This document shows, one piece after another, positions 36,529-46,088 of a stretch of DNA of 64,000 bases. Made by a program: the position numbers and the translations under genes. Source of the stretch: Mycolicibacillus parakoreensis (lineage in GTDB: Bacteria; Actinomycetota; Actinomycetes; Mycobacteriales; Mycobacteriaceae); contig NZ_CP092365.1 in the NCBI RefSeq assembly GCF_022370835.2, positions 2,418,001-2,482,000 on the forward strand, given 5' to 3'. The notes beneath the pieces were generated by a model. That model worked only from the letters and a program-made list of their open reading frames with translations, had not been told where the DNA came from and ran no database searches. Position 1 is the stretch's first letter. The number at the start of each line of letters is the position of its first letter.

Positions 36529-36993
36529 TCAGTGGGCGTTGGGCACCTGACGGTGCTCGCGCAGGGTCGCGATCTCCCGTTCGAAATCCTCCGCTGAGGA
36601 GAACGACCGGTACACCGAGGCGAACCGCAGGTAGGCGACCTCGTCGAGGTCGCGCAGCGGCGCGAGGATCGCCAGACCGACCTCGTGGCTGGGGATCTCG
36701 GCGGAGCCGCTGGCGCGCACCACATCCTCGACCTGCTGCGCCAGCAGGTTGAGCGCGTCGTCGTCGACGGCCCGGCCCTGGCAGGCCCGGCGCACCCCGC
36801 TGACGACCTTCTCGCGGCTGAACGGCTCGGTGACTCCGCTGCGTTTGACCACGGCCAGCACCGCGGTCTCCACCGTGGTGAACCGGCGCCCGCACTCGGG
36901 GCACGACCGCCGGCGCCGGATGGCCTGGCCCTCATCGGTCTCCCGGGAGTCCACCACCCGCGAATCGGGGTGCCGGCAGAACGGACAGTGCAT
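36529..36993 (-). CDS. nrdR: Transcriptional repressor NrdR
   Basis: A protein of 154 residues, as in Mtb Rv2718c. The zinc ribbon uses CPFC and CPEC (residues 3-34), with the DNA-binding Arg cluster IRRRR and RRFTTVE. The ATP-cone domain occupies about 46-136 ([19 protein letters not shown]). NrdR senses ATP/dATP and represses ribonucleotide-reductase genes. The start is the ATG at 36991-36993 preceded by AAGGAG. Being beside chiZ/lexA places dNTP control next to the SOS regulator. Confidence 0.97.
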   Translation of the reverse strand: MHCPFCRHPDSRVVDSRETDEGQAIRRRRSCPECGRRFTTVETAVLAVVKRSGVTEPFSREKVVSGVRRACQGRAVDDDALNLLAQQVEDVVRASGSAEIPSHEVGLAILAPLRDLDEVAYLRFASVYRSFSSAEDFEREIATLREHRQVPNAH

Positions 36994-37140
36994 CACCGCT
37001 CCTTCGCCGCGCCGGGGGCCGGGGTTGTCGACCGTGCCCGACAATACCTGCGCGGCGGTCGGCACGACCAGCGCGCCCGCCGGTCGACCGGGGTCGCCGA
37101 CACCGTGGGACCGACACAGGCTCGCGACCGCACGCACGGC

Positions 37141-37623
37141 TCAGCCCACCGGCGCGATCAGGGTCTGGCCCTCCTGCACCGCGGTGGAGTCCAGGTCGTT
37201 GAGATCCCGGATCGCGGCGACCACCGGTGCGGCCGGCGACCCGGGCGCGACGCGACGGGCCAACTGCTGCAAGCTCTCCCCGCTTTGCACCCGGACCACC
37301 GCCAACTCGGCGGGCACCGTCTGGGCGCCGGCGGTGACCGCGGCGCCGAACTGGGCCACGATGCCCAGCCAGACCGTGATCATCGCCGCCACCAGCGCCA
37401 ACATCACCGTGGTCACCGGGGTGACGGCGGCGCGTCGACGGTGCGGGGCCCGCGACACCCGCACTCCGGTGCCGCGGTAGCTCAGCGCCCGCGGGCCGGG
37501 ACCGGTGGGATGCGGCGCCCGGCGCCGCGCCGCGCAGGCTCGCCGCTGCCCGCCGGGGTCGACCCGCACCGGTTGGGCCCGCCGGGTCGAGGTGATGGGC
37601 ATCCGGTGGTCGATGACGGTCAT
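37141..37623 (-). CDS. chiZ: SOS-inducible LysM cell-wall hydrolase ChiZ
   Basis: A protein of 160 residues (Mtb Rv2719c 165). The cytoplasmic N-terminus is very Arg-rich (RRACAARRRAPHPTGPG). One membrane helix (VTTVMLALVAAMITVWLGIVA) follows, then an extracytoplasmic LysM domain (about 108-158, VVRVQSGESLQQLARRV; IRDLNDLDSTAVQEGQTLI). In Mtb it is induced by DNA damage, localises at the septum and slows division. It is divergent from lexA, and SOS-box-like sequences lie between the two. Confidence 0.92.
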   Translation of the reverse strand: MTVIDHRMPITSTRRAQPVRVDPGGQRRACAARRRAPHPTGPGPRALSYRGTGVRVSRAPHRRRAAVTPVTTVMLALVAAMITVWLGIVAQFGAAVTAGAQTVPAELAVVRVQSGESLQQLARRVAPGSPAAPVVAAIRDLNDLDSTAVQEGQTLIAPVG

Positions 37624-37688
37624 GATGGTGTCCTTCCGCTCCGATTTTCGCTCTTGCGTTCGAATGTAACCGACGCGACGACGGTTTT

Positions 37689-37704
37689 TCGAACGTGTTA
37701 TCGA
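37689..37704. promoter_or_regulatory. SOS-box-like site on the chiZ side
   Basis: TCGAACGTGTTATCGA matches the mycobacterial LexA consensus TCGAAC-N4-GTTCGA at all but two bases. A second overlapping half-site TCGAAC starts at 37701. It lies 66 bp upstream of chiZ. Confidence 0.5.
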
Positions 37705-37757
37705 ACCGTTGTAGAACGTGTGAGCGATGCGCCGGCGTCCGCGCCCCGCGACACACG

Positions 37758-37773
37758 TCGAACACGTGTTTGA
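37758..37773. promoter_or_regulatory. LexA box of lexA
   Basis: TCGAACACGTGTTTGA matches TCGAAC-N4-GTTCGA with one mismatch. It overlaps the -35 hexamer of the lexA promoter, as expected for autorepression. Confidence 0.8.
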
Positions 37774-37798
37774 TCTCGGGCGACGGTGGGGCTACATT
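37770..37798 (+). promoter_or_regulatory. lexA promoter (TTGATC, 17 bp, TACATT)
   Basis: -35 TTGATC (37770-37775) and -10 TACATT (37793-37798) are separated by exactly 17 bp. The ATG begins 6 nt after the -10, so the lexA mRNA is probably leaderless. Confidence 0.65.
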
Positions 37799-37804
37799 CG
37801 GGAT

Positions 37805-38494
37805 ATGAGTGACAGCAGCGGCACGTCCCCGGGCCGGCCGACCGGCACCGATTCGGCGCTGACCGACCGTCAGCGCACCATCCTCAACGTCATCCGCGCC
37901 TCGGTCACCGACCGTGGTTATCCGCCCAGCATCCGCGAGATCGGCGACGCCGTCGGGTTGACCTCGACCTCATCGGTCGCCCACCAGCTGCGCACCCTGG
38001 AACGCAAGGGCTATCTGCGCCGCGACCCCAACCGTCCCCGGGCGGTCGACGTGCGCGGTGTCGACGACGCCGAGACGCCGCGCGCCGGCACCGACGTCGC
38101 CGGTTCCGACAACCTGCCCGAACCGATGTTCGTCCCGGTGCTCGGCCGGATCGCCGCCGGCGGTCCGATCCTGGCCGAGGAGGCCGTCGAAGACGTGTTC
38201 CCGCTGCCCCGCGAACTGGTCGGTGACGGCGCGCTGTTTTTGCTCAAGGTCGTCGGTGAGTCGATGGTCGACGCCGCGATCTGCGACGGCGACTGGGTGG
38301 TGGTGCGTCAGCAGAGCGTCGCCGACAACGGCGACATCGTCGCGGCGATGATCGACGGGGAGGCCACCGTCAAGACGTTCAAGCACACCGCCGGCCAGGT
38401 GTGGCTGATGCCGCACAACCCGGCCTTCGACCCGATCCCGGGCAACGACGCCGCCATCCTCGGCAAGGTCGTGACGGTGATCCGCAAGATCTGA
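37805..38494 (+). CDS. lexA: SOS repressor LexA
   Basis: A protein of 229 residues from ATG 37805. The N-terminal winged helix-turn-helix ([40 protein letters not shown]) binds SOS boxes. The self-cleavage Ala-Gly is in [13 protein letters not shown]. The Ser/Lys dyad is in [11 protein letters not shown] and EATVKTFKH. RecA filaments trigger cleavage and derepression of recA, chiZ and others. The gene is autoregulated through the box overlapping its promoter. An open frame extends upstream but the leaderless promoter fixes the start. Confidence 0.97.
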   Translation: MSDSSGTSPGRPTGTDSALTDRQRTILNVIRASVTDRGYPPSIREIGDAVGLTSTSSVAHQLRTLERKGYLRRDPNRPRAVDVRGVDDAETPRAGTDVAGSDNLPEPMFVPVLGRIAAGGPILAEEAVEDVFPLPRELVGDGALFLLKVVGESMVDAAICDGDWVVVRQQSVADNGDIVAAMIDGEATVKTFKHTAGQVWLMPHNPAFDPIPGNDAAILGKVVTVIRKI

Positions 38495-38500
38495 CGCCGG

Positions 38501-40669
38501 CTACTCCGCCTTGAGGAAACCGTTGGCCTGCGCGATGGTCTCGGTGGCGAACCAGACCTCGGCCAGCGTGTCGTGATACAGCGGGTTGTCCGGGGTGTAG
38601 TAGAGCCCGGAGACGGTGTTGGCCTTGATCGGGAAGCCCTCCGGCGCCTGATACGGGTCGCTCAGCGGCAGATGCACGGCCGGCTGCGCCGCGGGATGAT
38701 CACGCGGATCCTCGACGCCGAACCGGCCGCCGACGCCGCCCTGCGGGTCGTCGTCGCGGGGGTAGCCCGCCCGGGCGTCCTGCTCGTCGGTCGGGTCGAT
38801 CGCCGAGTGCCGCCCGGTGCTCACCGGCGCCACACCGGGCAACGGGGTGGGAGCGGTGTCGACGTCGTCGGGGTTCTGCGCGCCGGCATCGGCGGCGCCG
38901 ACGGCGTCCGGGACGCTGTCGGGGTGGTCGCCGGGGTGCCCCGCGTGCGCGAGCTCCTGACCGAAGTAGTCGCCGGGGTCGCGGCTCACCACCGGCGGCT
39001 CCTCGTCGCCGCCGGCGCGGTGCGCCCAGGCGACCCGGGTGGGCAGCCCGGTGTCCTCCGGTTCGGTGGTCGAGACCGGTTCGGTCAGGTCGTAGAACGA
39101 TTCCCCGAACGGCGGCCCCTCGTCGTCCTCGTCGATCGGGTCCAGCGGCGCGCCGTGGTCGGGTTCGGGCGCCCAGGGCTGCTCGTCGTCGAGCGCCACC
39201 GCGCCGGCCGGGGCGGGCGCCGACCGGGTGCTGGGCCGGCGCGGGGCCGGTTGGGTGAGTTCGTCGCGCTGGTGGCGCCACCGCGCGAGCCAGGCGAGCA
39301 GCCCGGCCAGCAGCAGCACCCCGATGCTCACCGGCAGCCACCACCAGTGCCAGCTGATCGCGTGGTCGGAGCCGCCGGCGGTCGGCGCGCTGGCCGCGCC
39401 CAGCCCGGGCACCTGCAGCCCCGCCAGCGAGGCGGCCAGGTTCGCCGGCTCGGTGGTGAAGCTGTTCTCGGCTTGGTTCCAGGAGATGCGGCCGTCGGCG
39501 AACTCCTGTTCGACCAGGTCCCCGTCGGTGGTCTGGTCGCCCACCGGGGCGCCGAGGTCGCCGGCGGCGCCGCCGAGTTTGTCCCACGCGGCCTCGATCG
39601 CACCGCGCACCACGAACGCCCCGTGCTCCGAGCTCCAGAAGATCACCGGGTGATCGGGGGCGCTGAAGGCGCTGACCTGGCTGTCGGCGCCCAATCCGCC
39701 CTCGGTGGGGTTGGCGGTCGGGAACCCCAGATCGGAGCCGAGCGGTCCGCCGAGGGACTCGTACTTCGCCAGGATGTCGCCTTCGACGGCGTTGGCGCCG
39801 GTCGCCGGGGTGTAGTAGATCGTGCCGCCGGCGAACTGCTGCGCCGTGCCGTCCGGGCCGACCGGTTCGGGTTCGCCCGACCGGGCGCCCAGCGAGCCGT
39901 CCGCGGCCCCCAGTGCCCGCCACGTCGCGTTGATCGCGTCGCTCGGGGTGACCTCGTAGGCGACGTCGGCGAGCTGGTCGGCCAGCTCCGGCGGCACCGT
40001 GGTGTAGGCGTGGGTCTTGCGGTTCCAGGACAGTTCCCCGGCCGCGAACGACTGGGTGATGACATCACCGTCGACACGCTCCTCCGACGACGGCGCCCCC
40101 AGCGCGCCCGCCGAACTGCCCAACGCGTCCCAGGCCGCGTTGATCGCGCCGCGCACCACGAACGCCCCGTGCTCGGGGGTGAAGTAGATCAGCGGGTCAT
40201 CGGTGGCCGAGAATGAGATGAACTGGCTGCCGGCGACTGCGGCGCCGTCGGTCTGGTCCATGTCGGGAAAGCCCAGGTCGGACCCGTCGGGGCCGCCGAG
40301 CGACTCGTATTTGTCCAAGATCGGCCCGTACATGGGGTGCGCGCCGGCCTCCGGGGTGAAGAAGATCTTGCCGCCGGTGAAATCCCCGGCGAAGCCCGCC
40401 CCGATCGGGTAGACGTCGCCCTGCGGGCCGCCCAACCGGGACTCGTTGCCGCCGGCGGCCTCCCAGGCGGCGGTGATCGCGTCGTAGGCGTCGGTCTCGG
40501 GCGAGGCACCGGCGGTGGGGGTCAGCAACACGGTGGCGGCCGCGGTGCCGACCACCGCGGCGCCCAGGGCCGCACCGTGGAGCCATCGGCTCATCCGACT
40601 TCGCTGCTTTCTCACCCAGCCTCCCCGGCCTGTCGTATCCACTGCAATAACGGTCGCATCGGCCATCAT
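38501..40669 (-). CDS. LGFP-repeat cell-wall-binding membrane protein with C-terminal sunset-type domain (Rv2721c-like)
   Basis: About 722 residues from the ATG at 40667-40669; MSRWLHG at 40594 is a possible shorter start. A signal-like helix (residues 31-55) is followed by two tandem blocks of LGFP repeats (about 62-225 and 242-405), each with three motifs (e.g. YESLGGPDGSDLGFP, EHGAFVVRGAINAAWDALG). LGFP modules bind the mycolate/arabinogalactan layer. A membrane helix (441-463) leads to a long acidic Pro-rich cytoplasmic region. The C-terminal 50 residues (FPIKANTVSGLYYTPDNPLY) are a 'sunset'-type domain. The gene lies convergent with lexA, 7 bp from its stop. Function is unknown; a wall-to-cytoplasm linker is inferred. 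Confidence 0.85.
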   Translation of the reverse strand: MMADATVIAVDTTGRGGWVRKQRSRMSRWLHGAALGAAVVGTAAATVLLTPTAGASPETDAYDAITAAWEAAGGNESRLGGPQGDVYPIGAGFAGDFTGGKIFFTPEAGAHPMYGPILDKYESLGGPDGSDLGFPDMDQTDGAAVAGSQFISFSATDDPLIYFTPEHGAFVVRGAINAAWDALGSSAGALGAPSSEERVDGDVITQSFAAGELSWNRKTHAYTTVPPELADQLADVAYEVTPSDAINATWRALGAADGSLGARSGEPEPVGPDGTAQQFAGGTIYYTPATGANAVEGDILAKYESLGGPLGSDLGFPTANPTEGGLGADSQVSAFSAPDHPVIFWSSEHGAFVVRGAIEAAWDKLGGAAGDLGAPVGDQTTDGDLVEQEFADGRISWNQAENSFTTEPANLAASLAGLQVPGLGAASAPTAGGSDHAISWHWWWLPVSIGVLLLAGLLAWLARWRHQRDELTQPAPRRPSTRSAPAPAGAVALDDEQPWAPEPDHGAPLDPIDEDDEGPPFGESFYDLTEPVSTTEPEDTGLPTRVAWAHRAGGDEEPPVVSRDPGDYFGQELAHAGHPGDHPDSVPDAVGAADAGAQNPDDVDTAPTPLPGVAPVSTGRHSAIDPTDEQDARAGYPRDDDPQGGVGGRFGVEDPRDHPAAQPAVHLPLSDPYQAPEGFPIKANTVSGLYYTPDNPLYHDTLAEVWFATETIAQANGFLKAE

Positions 40670-40854
40670 GGCGCGTTCGCGGTGTGAATTGCGAACTGAT
40701 CGCGAGGTTCGGGCGGAAATGGATACCAACCTGATGTCGAATCGATGCACGAAGGTCGTCGTGACGGCCCCGCACCGGGTCCGCGGCGCCGCCGGCGCGG
40801 TGACCGGTCAGCGCCGCTGGGCACCGCCGGCCCCGGCGGCGGGCGCGGCGCCGC

Positions 40855-42015
40855 TCACACGCCCAGGCTGCGGCCGATGATCTCCTTCATGACCTCGGTG
40901 GTGCCGCCGTAGATGGTCTGCACCCGCGCGTCGAGGAACGCCCGGGCGATCGGGTATTCGCGCATGTACCCGTAGCCGCCGTGCAGTTGCAGGCACCGGT
41001 CGATGAGGTGCACCTGCTTCTCGGTCGAGTACCACTTGGCCATCGCGGCCTGTTCCACGGTGAGCGCGTCATCGAGGTGCAGCCGCAGGAACTCATCGAC
41101 CATCATGCGCACCACGGTGGCCTCGGTGGCCAACTCGGCCAAAAGGAAGCGGCTGTTCTGGAAGCTGCCGATCGGCTTGCCGAACGCCTTGCGTTCCTTG
41201 GTGTAGGCCAGGGTGTCCTCGAGGACCTTCTCCATCGCGGCGGCCGCCATGATCGCGATCGAGATGCGCTCCTGCGGCAGGTTCTGCATCAGGTAGATGA
41301 AGCCCATCCCCTCCTCGCCGAGCAGGTTCTCGGCGGGCACCTTGACGTCGGTGAACGACAGCTCCGCGGTGTCCTGGGCGTCGAGACCGATCTTGTCGAG
41401 GTGCCGGCCGCGTTCGAAGCCCTCCATCCCGCGTTCGACCACCAACAGGGAGAACCCCTGTGCGCCCTTGTCGGGGTCGGTCTGGGCGACCACGATCACC
41501 AGATCGGAGTGGACGCCGTTGGTGATGAACGTCTTGGCCCCGTTGAGGATGTAGTGGTCACCGTCTTTGACCGCCCGGGTCTTGATGCCCTGCAGGTCGC
41601 TGCCGGTGCCCGGTTCGGTCATCGCGATCGCGGTGATCAGTTCACCGGTGCAGAACTTCGGCAACCAGCGCTGTTTCTGTTCCTCGGTGGCCAGCCGCAG
41701 CAGGTAGGGCGCCACCACGTCGTTGTGCAGCGAGAACCCGATCCCGCTGTAGCGCCCCGCGGTGGTCTCCTCGGTGATGATCGCGTTGTAGCGGAAGTCC
41801 GGGTTGCCCCCGCCGCCGTACTCCTCGGGCACCGCCATGCCCAGAAAACCCTGCTTGCCGGCCTCCAGCCAGACCCCGCGGTCGACGATCTTGGCCTCCT
41901 CCCACTGCTCGTGGAACGGGGCGACGTGGCGGTCCAGGAAACCGCGGTAGGACTCGCGGAACAGATCGTGCTCGGCCTCGAACAGGGTGCGCTGGAATTT
42001 GACGGGGCTGGCCAT
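40855..42015 (-). CDS. fadE20: Acyl-CoA dehydrogenase FadE20
   Basis: A protein of 386 residues, the same as Mtb Rv2724c. FAD/substrate motifs are ITAIAMTEPGTGSDLQGIKT and YILNGAKTFITNGVHSDLVI in the middle, and QLHGGYGYMREYPIARAFLD near the end. The catalytic Glu lies in YGGTTEVMKEIIGRSLGV. It oxidises acyl-CoA in beta-oxidation of long-chain or branched substrates. A perfect TetR-like palindrome stands 49 bp upstream of the start, suggesting local repression. It is the only fatty-acid gene in this window. Confidence 0.95.
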   Translation of the reverse strand: MASPVKFQRTLFEAEHDLFRESYRGFLDRHVAPFHEQWEEAKIVDRGVWLEAGKQGFLGMAVPEEYGGGGNPDFRYNAIITEETTAGRYSGIGFSLHNDVVAPYLLRLATEEQKQRWLPKFCTGELITAIAMTEPGTGSDLQGIKTRAVKDGDHYILNGAKTFITNGVHSDLVIVVAQTDPDKGAQGFSLLVVERGMEGFERGRHLDKIGLDAQDTAELSFTDVKVPAENLLGEEGMGFIYLMQNLPQERISIAIMAAAAMEKVLEDTLAYTKERKAFGKPIGSFQNSRFLLAELATEATVVRMMVDEFLRLHLDDALTVEQAAMAKWYSTEKQVHLIDRCLQLHGGYGYMREYPIARAFLDARVQTIYGGTTEVMKEIIGRSLGV

Positions 42016-42063
42016 CGGGACCTCCGGACGTGTCGGTGAACGGGACGCACCGACGAGGATAAA

Positions 42064-42079
42064 CCAACCGGATGGTTGG
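42064..42079. promoter_or_regulatory. Operator-like palindrome upstream of fadE20
   Basis: CCAACC-GGAT-GGTTGG is a perfect inverted repeat with 6-bp arms. TetR-family regulators of acyl-CoA dehydrogenase genes bind this kind of sequence. It lies where a fadE20 promoter would be; a TTTATCCT stretch follows immediately on the minus strand. Confidence 0.55.
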
Positions 42080-42128
42080 GAGCACCGCCGGTCCGGAAGT
42101 TGCGGCGGCGGGCCAGCCCGTCGCAGGC

Positions 42129-43550
42129 TCAGCCGGTGGTGAAATCCCGCAGCGCGGCGGCCAGCGCCACCGGGACCCGCGCGGTGATCCGGGTGCCCGC
42201 CGCCCCGTGGTCGGCGCTGTCGACCACCCCTTCGGCGTGCAGCCGCGCGACCAGATCGCCGCGCCGATACGGGATGGTCACGTCGACGCTGGCGATCGCG
42301 GTCGGCAGCAACGCGGCCAGCCGCTCGCGCAGCAGCGGCAGGCCGGCGCCGGTGTGGGCGGAGACGAACACCGCGTCGGGAATCGCGCGGCGCAACTGGG
42401 TGAGCAGCACCGGGTCGGCGATGTCGATCTTGTTGACCACCAGCAACTCCGGCGGGTGCCGACCGTCGTGGTCGGCGACCACATCGCCGATCACCGCGCG
42501 CACCGCCTCGATCTGGGCCAGCGGGGTGGCGTCGGCGCCGTCGACGACGTGCAGCAGAAGGTCGGCGTCGGCGACCTCCTCGAGGGTCGAGCGGAACGCC
42601 TCCACCAGCTGGGTGGGCAGGTGCCGCACGAACCCGACGGTGTCGGTGAGCACGAACGGACGCTGGCCGGTCTCGGGGTCGAGGACACCGCGGCGGGTGG
42701 TGGGATCCAAGGTCGCAAACAGCGCGTCCTCCACCAGCACCCCGGCCCCGGTGAGCGCGTTGAGCAGGCTGGATTTGCCGGCGTTGGTGTAGCCGACCAG
42801 CGCGATCGCCGGGATGTCGGCGTCGCGGCGGCGGCGGCGTTTGGTGTCGCGGACCTTCTTCATCGCCGTGATGTCGCGGCGCAGTTTGGCCATCCGCTCC
42901 CGGATGCGGCGGCGGTCGGTCTCGATCTTGGTCTCCCCCGGCCCGCGCAGCCCCACCCCGCCGCCGCTGCCGCCGGCCCGGCCGCCGGCCTGCCGCGACA
43001 TCGACTCACCCCAGCCGCGCAGCCGCGGCAGCATGTATTCCATCTGGGCCAGCGCCACCTGGGCTTTGCCCTCCCGGCTGGTGGCGTGCTGGGCGAAGAT
43101 GTCCAGGATCAGCGCGGTGCGGTCGATGACCTTGACCCGCACCGCCTTCTCCAGCGCGGTGAGCTGCGCCGGGGACAGTTCCCCGTCGCAGATGACGGTG
43201 TCGGCCCCGGTGGCCAACACCACCTCACGCAGCTCGAGGGCCTTGCCCGAACCGATGTAGGTCGACGGATCGGGTTTGTCGCGCCGCTGGATCAGCGCCT
43301 CGAGCACCTGGGAGCCGGCGGTCTCGGCCAACGCGGCCAGCTCGGCCATGCTGGCCTCGGCGTCGACGGCCCCGCCCTGGGTCCACACCCCGACGAGCAC
43401 CACCCGTTCCAGGCGCAGCTGACGGTATTCGACCTCGGAGACGTCGGCGAGCTCGGTGGACAGCCCGGCCACGCGGCGCAGCGCGGCCCGGTCGTCGAGG
43501 GCCATCTCGCCGGTGCTCGGCGTGGCGGGAGTGCTATCGGGGTGTGTCAT
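42129..43550 (-). CDS. hflX: Ribosome-associated GTPase HflX
   Basis: A protein of 473 residues (Mtb 495). The N-terminal domain (to about residue 200) contains STYIGSGKALELREVVLATG and the glycine-rich linker GLRGPGETKIETDRRRI. G motifs: GYTNAGKSSLLNALTGAG (G1), DTVGFVRHLP (G3) and NKID (G4). HflX splits stalled ribosomes after heat or antibiotic stress, and in mycobacteria it affects macrolide tolerance and hypoxia survival. It is in line with dapF (45 bp upstream) and miaA, like the miaA-hfq-hflX order of other bacteria minus hfq. Confidence 0.95.
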   Translation of the reverse strand: MTHPDSTPATPSTGEMALDDRAALRRVAGLSTELADVSEVEYRQLRLERVVLVGVWTQGGAVDAEASMAELAALAETAGSQVLEALIQRRDKPDPSTYIGSGKALELREVVLATGADTVICDGELSPAQLTALEKAVRVKVIDRTALILDIFAQHATSREGKAQVALAQMEYMLPRLRGWGESMSRQAGGRAGGSGGGVGLRGPGETKIETDRRRIRERMAKLRRDITAMKKVRDTKRRRRRDADIPAIALVGYTNAGKSSLLNALTGAGVLVEDALFATLDPTTRRGVLDPETGQRPFVLTDTVGFVRHLPTQLVEAFRSTLEEVADADLLLHVVDGADATPLAQIEAVRAVIGDVVADHDGRHPPELLVVNKIDIADPVLLTQLRRAIPDAVFVSAHTGAGLPLLRERLAALLPTAIASVDVTIPYRRGDLVARLHAEGVVDSADHGAAGTRITARVPVALAAALRDFTTG

Positions 43551-43595
43551 CGTCGCCCCCGATGATGCCGGTCGCGGCGCGGTCGCGCATCCGAA

Positions 43596-44462
43596 TTATT
43601 GTCCGGCCCACCAATCCTCCGCGATCTCGCCGTGGGCCACCAGCACCGAGGGGCCGCGCAGGTAGCTGGTGGTGTCGGTGACGGTGACCGCGACCTGCCC
43701 ACCGGGCACCCGTACCCGCAGCGCGCCGGTGTCGGCGCCGAGGGCGGCCAGTGCGGCCACCGTGGCCGCGACGGTCCCGGTGCCGCAGGAGCGGGTCTCG
43801 CCCACCCCGCGTTCGTGGACCCGCATCGTCACCGCACCGTCGGCCGGCGCGGTGAGGATCTCCACGTTCACCCCGTCGGGGAACTGTGCGATGTCGTAGG
43901 CCACCGGCGCCGCCACGTCGAGGGCCGCGAGTTCGGCGTCGCTGAGGTCGACGTCGACGCAGGCCAGGTGGGGATTGCCGACGTCGACGACGACCCCGGT
44001 GAAATCGTGGCCACCGACGGTGGCCCATCCGGTGTCGCCGCGGCGCGCCGGGCCCATCTCCACGGTGACGTCGGCGCTGAGCGCGTCGGCGCGGTGCACG
44101 GTGACCGGGCGGGGCCCGGCCAGGGAGGCGACGGTGAACTCCGTGCGGGTCTCCAGCCCGGCGGTCCGCAGATAGTGGGCGAACACCCGCACCCCGTTGC
44201 CGCACATCTGCGCGGTCGACCCGTCGGCGTTGCGGTAGTCCATGTACCAGTCGTCGGCGGCCACACCGTCGGGCAGCCGGTCGAGCACCCCGGCGTCGGC
44301 GGCGGCCCCGGCGGTGGTGACGCGCAGCACCCCGTCGGCGCCCAGGCCGCGGCGGCGGTCGCAGAGCGCGGCGACCGCGCACACCGACAGGTCCACCGCG
44401 GCGGGCAGGTCGGCCAGCACCACGAAGTCGTTCTCGGTACCGTGCCCCTTGGCGAATCTCAC
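43596..44462 (-). CDS. dapF: Diaminopimelate epimerase
   Basis: A protein of 288 residues (Mtb 289), start GTG 44460-44462 ([16 protein letters not shown]), 4 nt after the miaA stop. Both catalytic cysteines are present, in [15 protein letters not shown] and [15 protein letters not shown]. It converts LL- to meso-diaminopimelate for peptidoglycan crosslinking and lysine synthesis. A longer open frame upstream lies inside miaA and is not used. Active only as a reduced dithiol enzyme in characterised members. Confidence 0.96.
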   Translation of the reverse strand: MRFAKGHGTENDFVVLADLPAAVDLSVCAVAALCDRRRGLGADGVLRVTTAGAAADAGVLDRLPDGVAADDWYMDYRNADGSTAQMCGNGVRVFAHYLRTAGLETRTEFTVASLAGPRPVTVHRADALSADVTVEMGPARRGDTGWATVGGHDFTGVVVDVGNPHLACVDVDLSDAELAALDVAAPVAYDIAQFPDGVNVEILTAPADGAVTMRVHERGVGETRSCGTGTVAATVAALAALGADTGALRVRVPGGQVAVTVTDTTSYLRGPSVLVAHGEIAEDWWAGQ

Positions 44463-44466
44463 CTGT

Positions 44467-45402
44467 TCAGGATACGGGCCGCCAGTGCCGCAGCGCCGCC
44501 TCCACCGGCGGGTCGCCCGCCGCATCCAGCCAGTGGATGCGGTGGTCGCGGCGAAACCAGGACCGCTGGCGGCGCACGTAGCGCCGGGTGCCGGTGACCG
44601 TCTGCTCACGGGCGTCGGCCAGGGCCGCGGCGGTCCCGCCGGCGTCCAGCGCGGTGATCACCTGGGCGTAGCCGAGCGCCCGGGCCGCGGTCACCCCGTC
44701 GCGCAGCCCGTGCTGCAGCAGCACGCGCACCTCCTCGACCAGGCCGCGGTCGAACATCTGCGCGGTGCGCCGGGCCAGCCGCTCGTCGAGCAGGTCGGTC
44801 GCGCAGTCCACCCCGATGACCACCGCGTCCCAGCGCGGGTCCGCGATGGGCGGGGCGGAGGCGGCGAACGGCCGCCCGGTCAGGGTCACCACCTCCAGAG
44901 CCCGCACGATGCGCCGGCCGTCGGTGGGCGCGATCGCGGTGGCCGCGGCGGGATCGCGCTCGGCGAGTTCGGCGTGCAATGCGGCCGTGCCGACCGCGGT
45001 CAGCCGGGCCTCGTAGCGCGCGCGCACCGCCGGGTCGGTGGCCGGAAAGACCCAGTCGTCGAGCAGGGCCTGCAGGTAGAGCATCGACCCGCCGACGATG
45101 ACCGGCCGTCCGCCGCGTGCGCGGATCGCCTCGACATCGGCGGCGGCGGCGCGCTGATAGGCGGCGACGGTCGCGGTCTGGGTCACCTCCAGCACGTCGA
45201 GCTGATGGTGGCGGACCCGACGGCGCTCGGCCCGCGACACCTTGGCGGTGCCGATGTCCATGCCGCGGTAGAGCTGCATCGCGTCGGCGTTGACGATCTC
45301 CACCCGGTCGAGTCGCTCGGCGAGCGCCAGGGCCAGCGCGGATTTCCCGGTGCCGGTGGGGCCGACGATCACCAGCGGCCGGTGTGCCGCCGTGGTGCTC
45401 AC
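44467..45402 (-). CDS. miaA: tRNA dimethylallyltransferase MiaA
   Basis: A protein of 311 residues (Mtb 314). The P-loop is [16 protein letters not shown], with substrate-binding [20 protein letters not shown] and [16 protein letters not shown]. It adds the isopentenyl group to A37 of tRNAs reading UNN codons; MiaB, encoded about 4 kb away, then methylthiolates the same base. The start overlaps the stop of the upstream LigB-like gene (ATGA). Isoprenoid donor DMAPP comes from the DXS pathway. Confidence 0.96.
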   Translation of the reverse strand: MSTTAAHRPLVIVGPTGTGKSALALALAERLDRVEIVNADAMQLYRGMDIGTAKVSRAERRRVRHHQLDVLEVTQTATVAAYQRAAAADVEAIRARGGRPVIVGGSMLYLQALLDDWVFPATDPAVRARYEARLTAVGTAALHAELAERDPAAATAIAPTDGRRIVRALEVVTLTGRPFAASAPPIADPRWDAVVIGVDCATDLLDERLARRTAQMFDRGLVEEVRVLLQHGLRDGVTAARALGYAQVITALDAGGTAAALADAREQTVTGTRRYVRRQRSWFRRDHRIHWLDAAGDPPVEAALRHWRPVS

Positions 45403-46079
45403 GGCGCCCAGGTGCCGACGAAGTAGCCCACCCCGTAGGGCGCGGCGCAGTACAGCTCGACGGCCGCGCGCGGCCCGGGCTCGCTCAGCCCGGCCAGCGC
45501 CGCGAACGCCGCCCGACCGCGGATCGCCGGCGGCAGCGCGCTCAGCGCCGCGATGTCACCGCCGCGCAGCGCGGTGTCGAGGTGGCACTGGGCGGCGCGG
45601 TCGGCGGGCCGGTGCCCCCCGGGCGCCCCGGGGGTCAACGTGATCGCCCCGTCGGCGACGACCAGCGCCCCGACCGGTCGAGCCGAAGCCTCGAGGCCGG
45701 CGCGCAGCCGGCGCCCGGCGGCCCGAGCCCGATCGGGGTGGTCGGCGTAGACGTGCACCTCGGCACCGGTGTCCGGCGGGGCCGCCGCCCGCGCCCACCC
45801 GGCGATCAACGCGCACAGCGGCAGCGGCTGCACCTCGGCGGCGGCGTCGGGCCCCAGCCGCACCGTCAGGTCCACGCCGAATCCGGCGAAGGTGCCGCTG
45901 CTGTGTTCGGGTATGACCGCGTCGGTCTGCCCACAGCCGAGCACCACCCAGCGTCGCGGCAACCCGGCCACCGCGGTGTGCACCGCCGACCGCAGCGCGG
46001 TGAGGTCCTCGTCGGCGTCACCGGCGAGCTCGGGAACCACGACCGGCGCCGACGGGATGATCGCGACCGCGGTCAGCAC
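45399..46079 (-). CDS. Class III extradiol dioxygenase-like (LigB-fold) protein (Rv2728c-like)
   Basis: A protein of 226 residues (Mtb 231). The N-terminal [19 protein letters not shown] and [20 protein letters not shown] match the LigB/MEMO-like fold seen in this mycobacterial family. The His metal ligands of true extradiol dioxygenases are not evident, so enzymatic activity is doubtful. It overlaps miaA by 4 nt, and the DMT transporter gene lies 9 bp upstream, so a four-gene transcript with dapF is likely. Function is unknown. Confidence 0.8.
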   Translation of the reverse strand: MLTAVAIIPSAPVVVPELAGDADEDLTALRSAVHTAVAGLPRRWVVLGCGQTDAVIPEHSSGTFAGFGVDLTVRLGPDAAAEVQPLPLCALIAGWARAAAPPDTGAEVHVYADHPDRARAAGRRLRAGLEASARPVGALVVADGAITLTPGAPGGHRPADRAAQCHLDTALRGGDIAALSALPPAIRGRAAFAALAGLSEPGPRAAVELYCAAPYGVGYFVGTWAP

Positions 46080-46088
46080 GCCACCACG

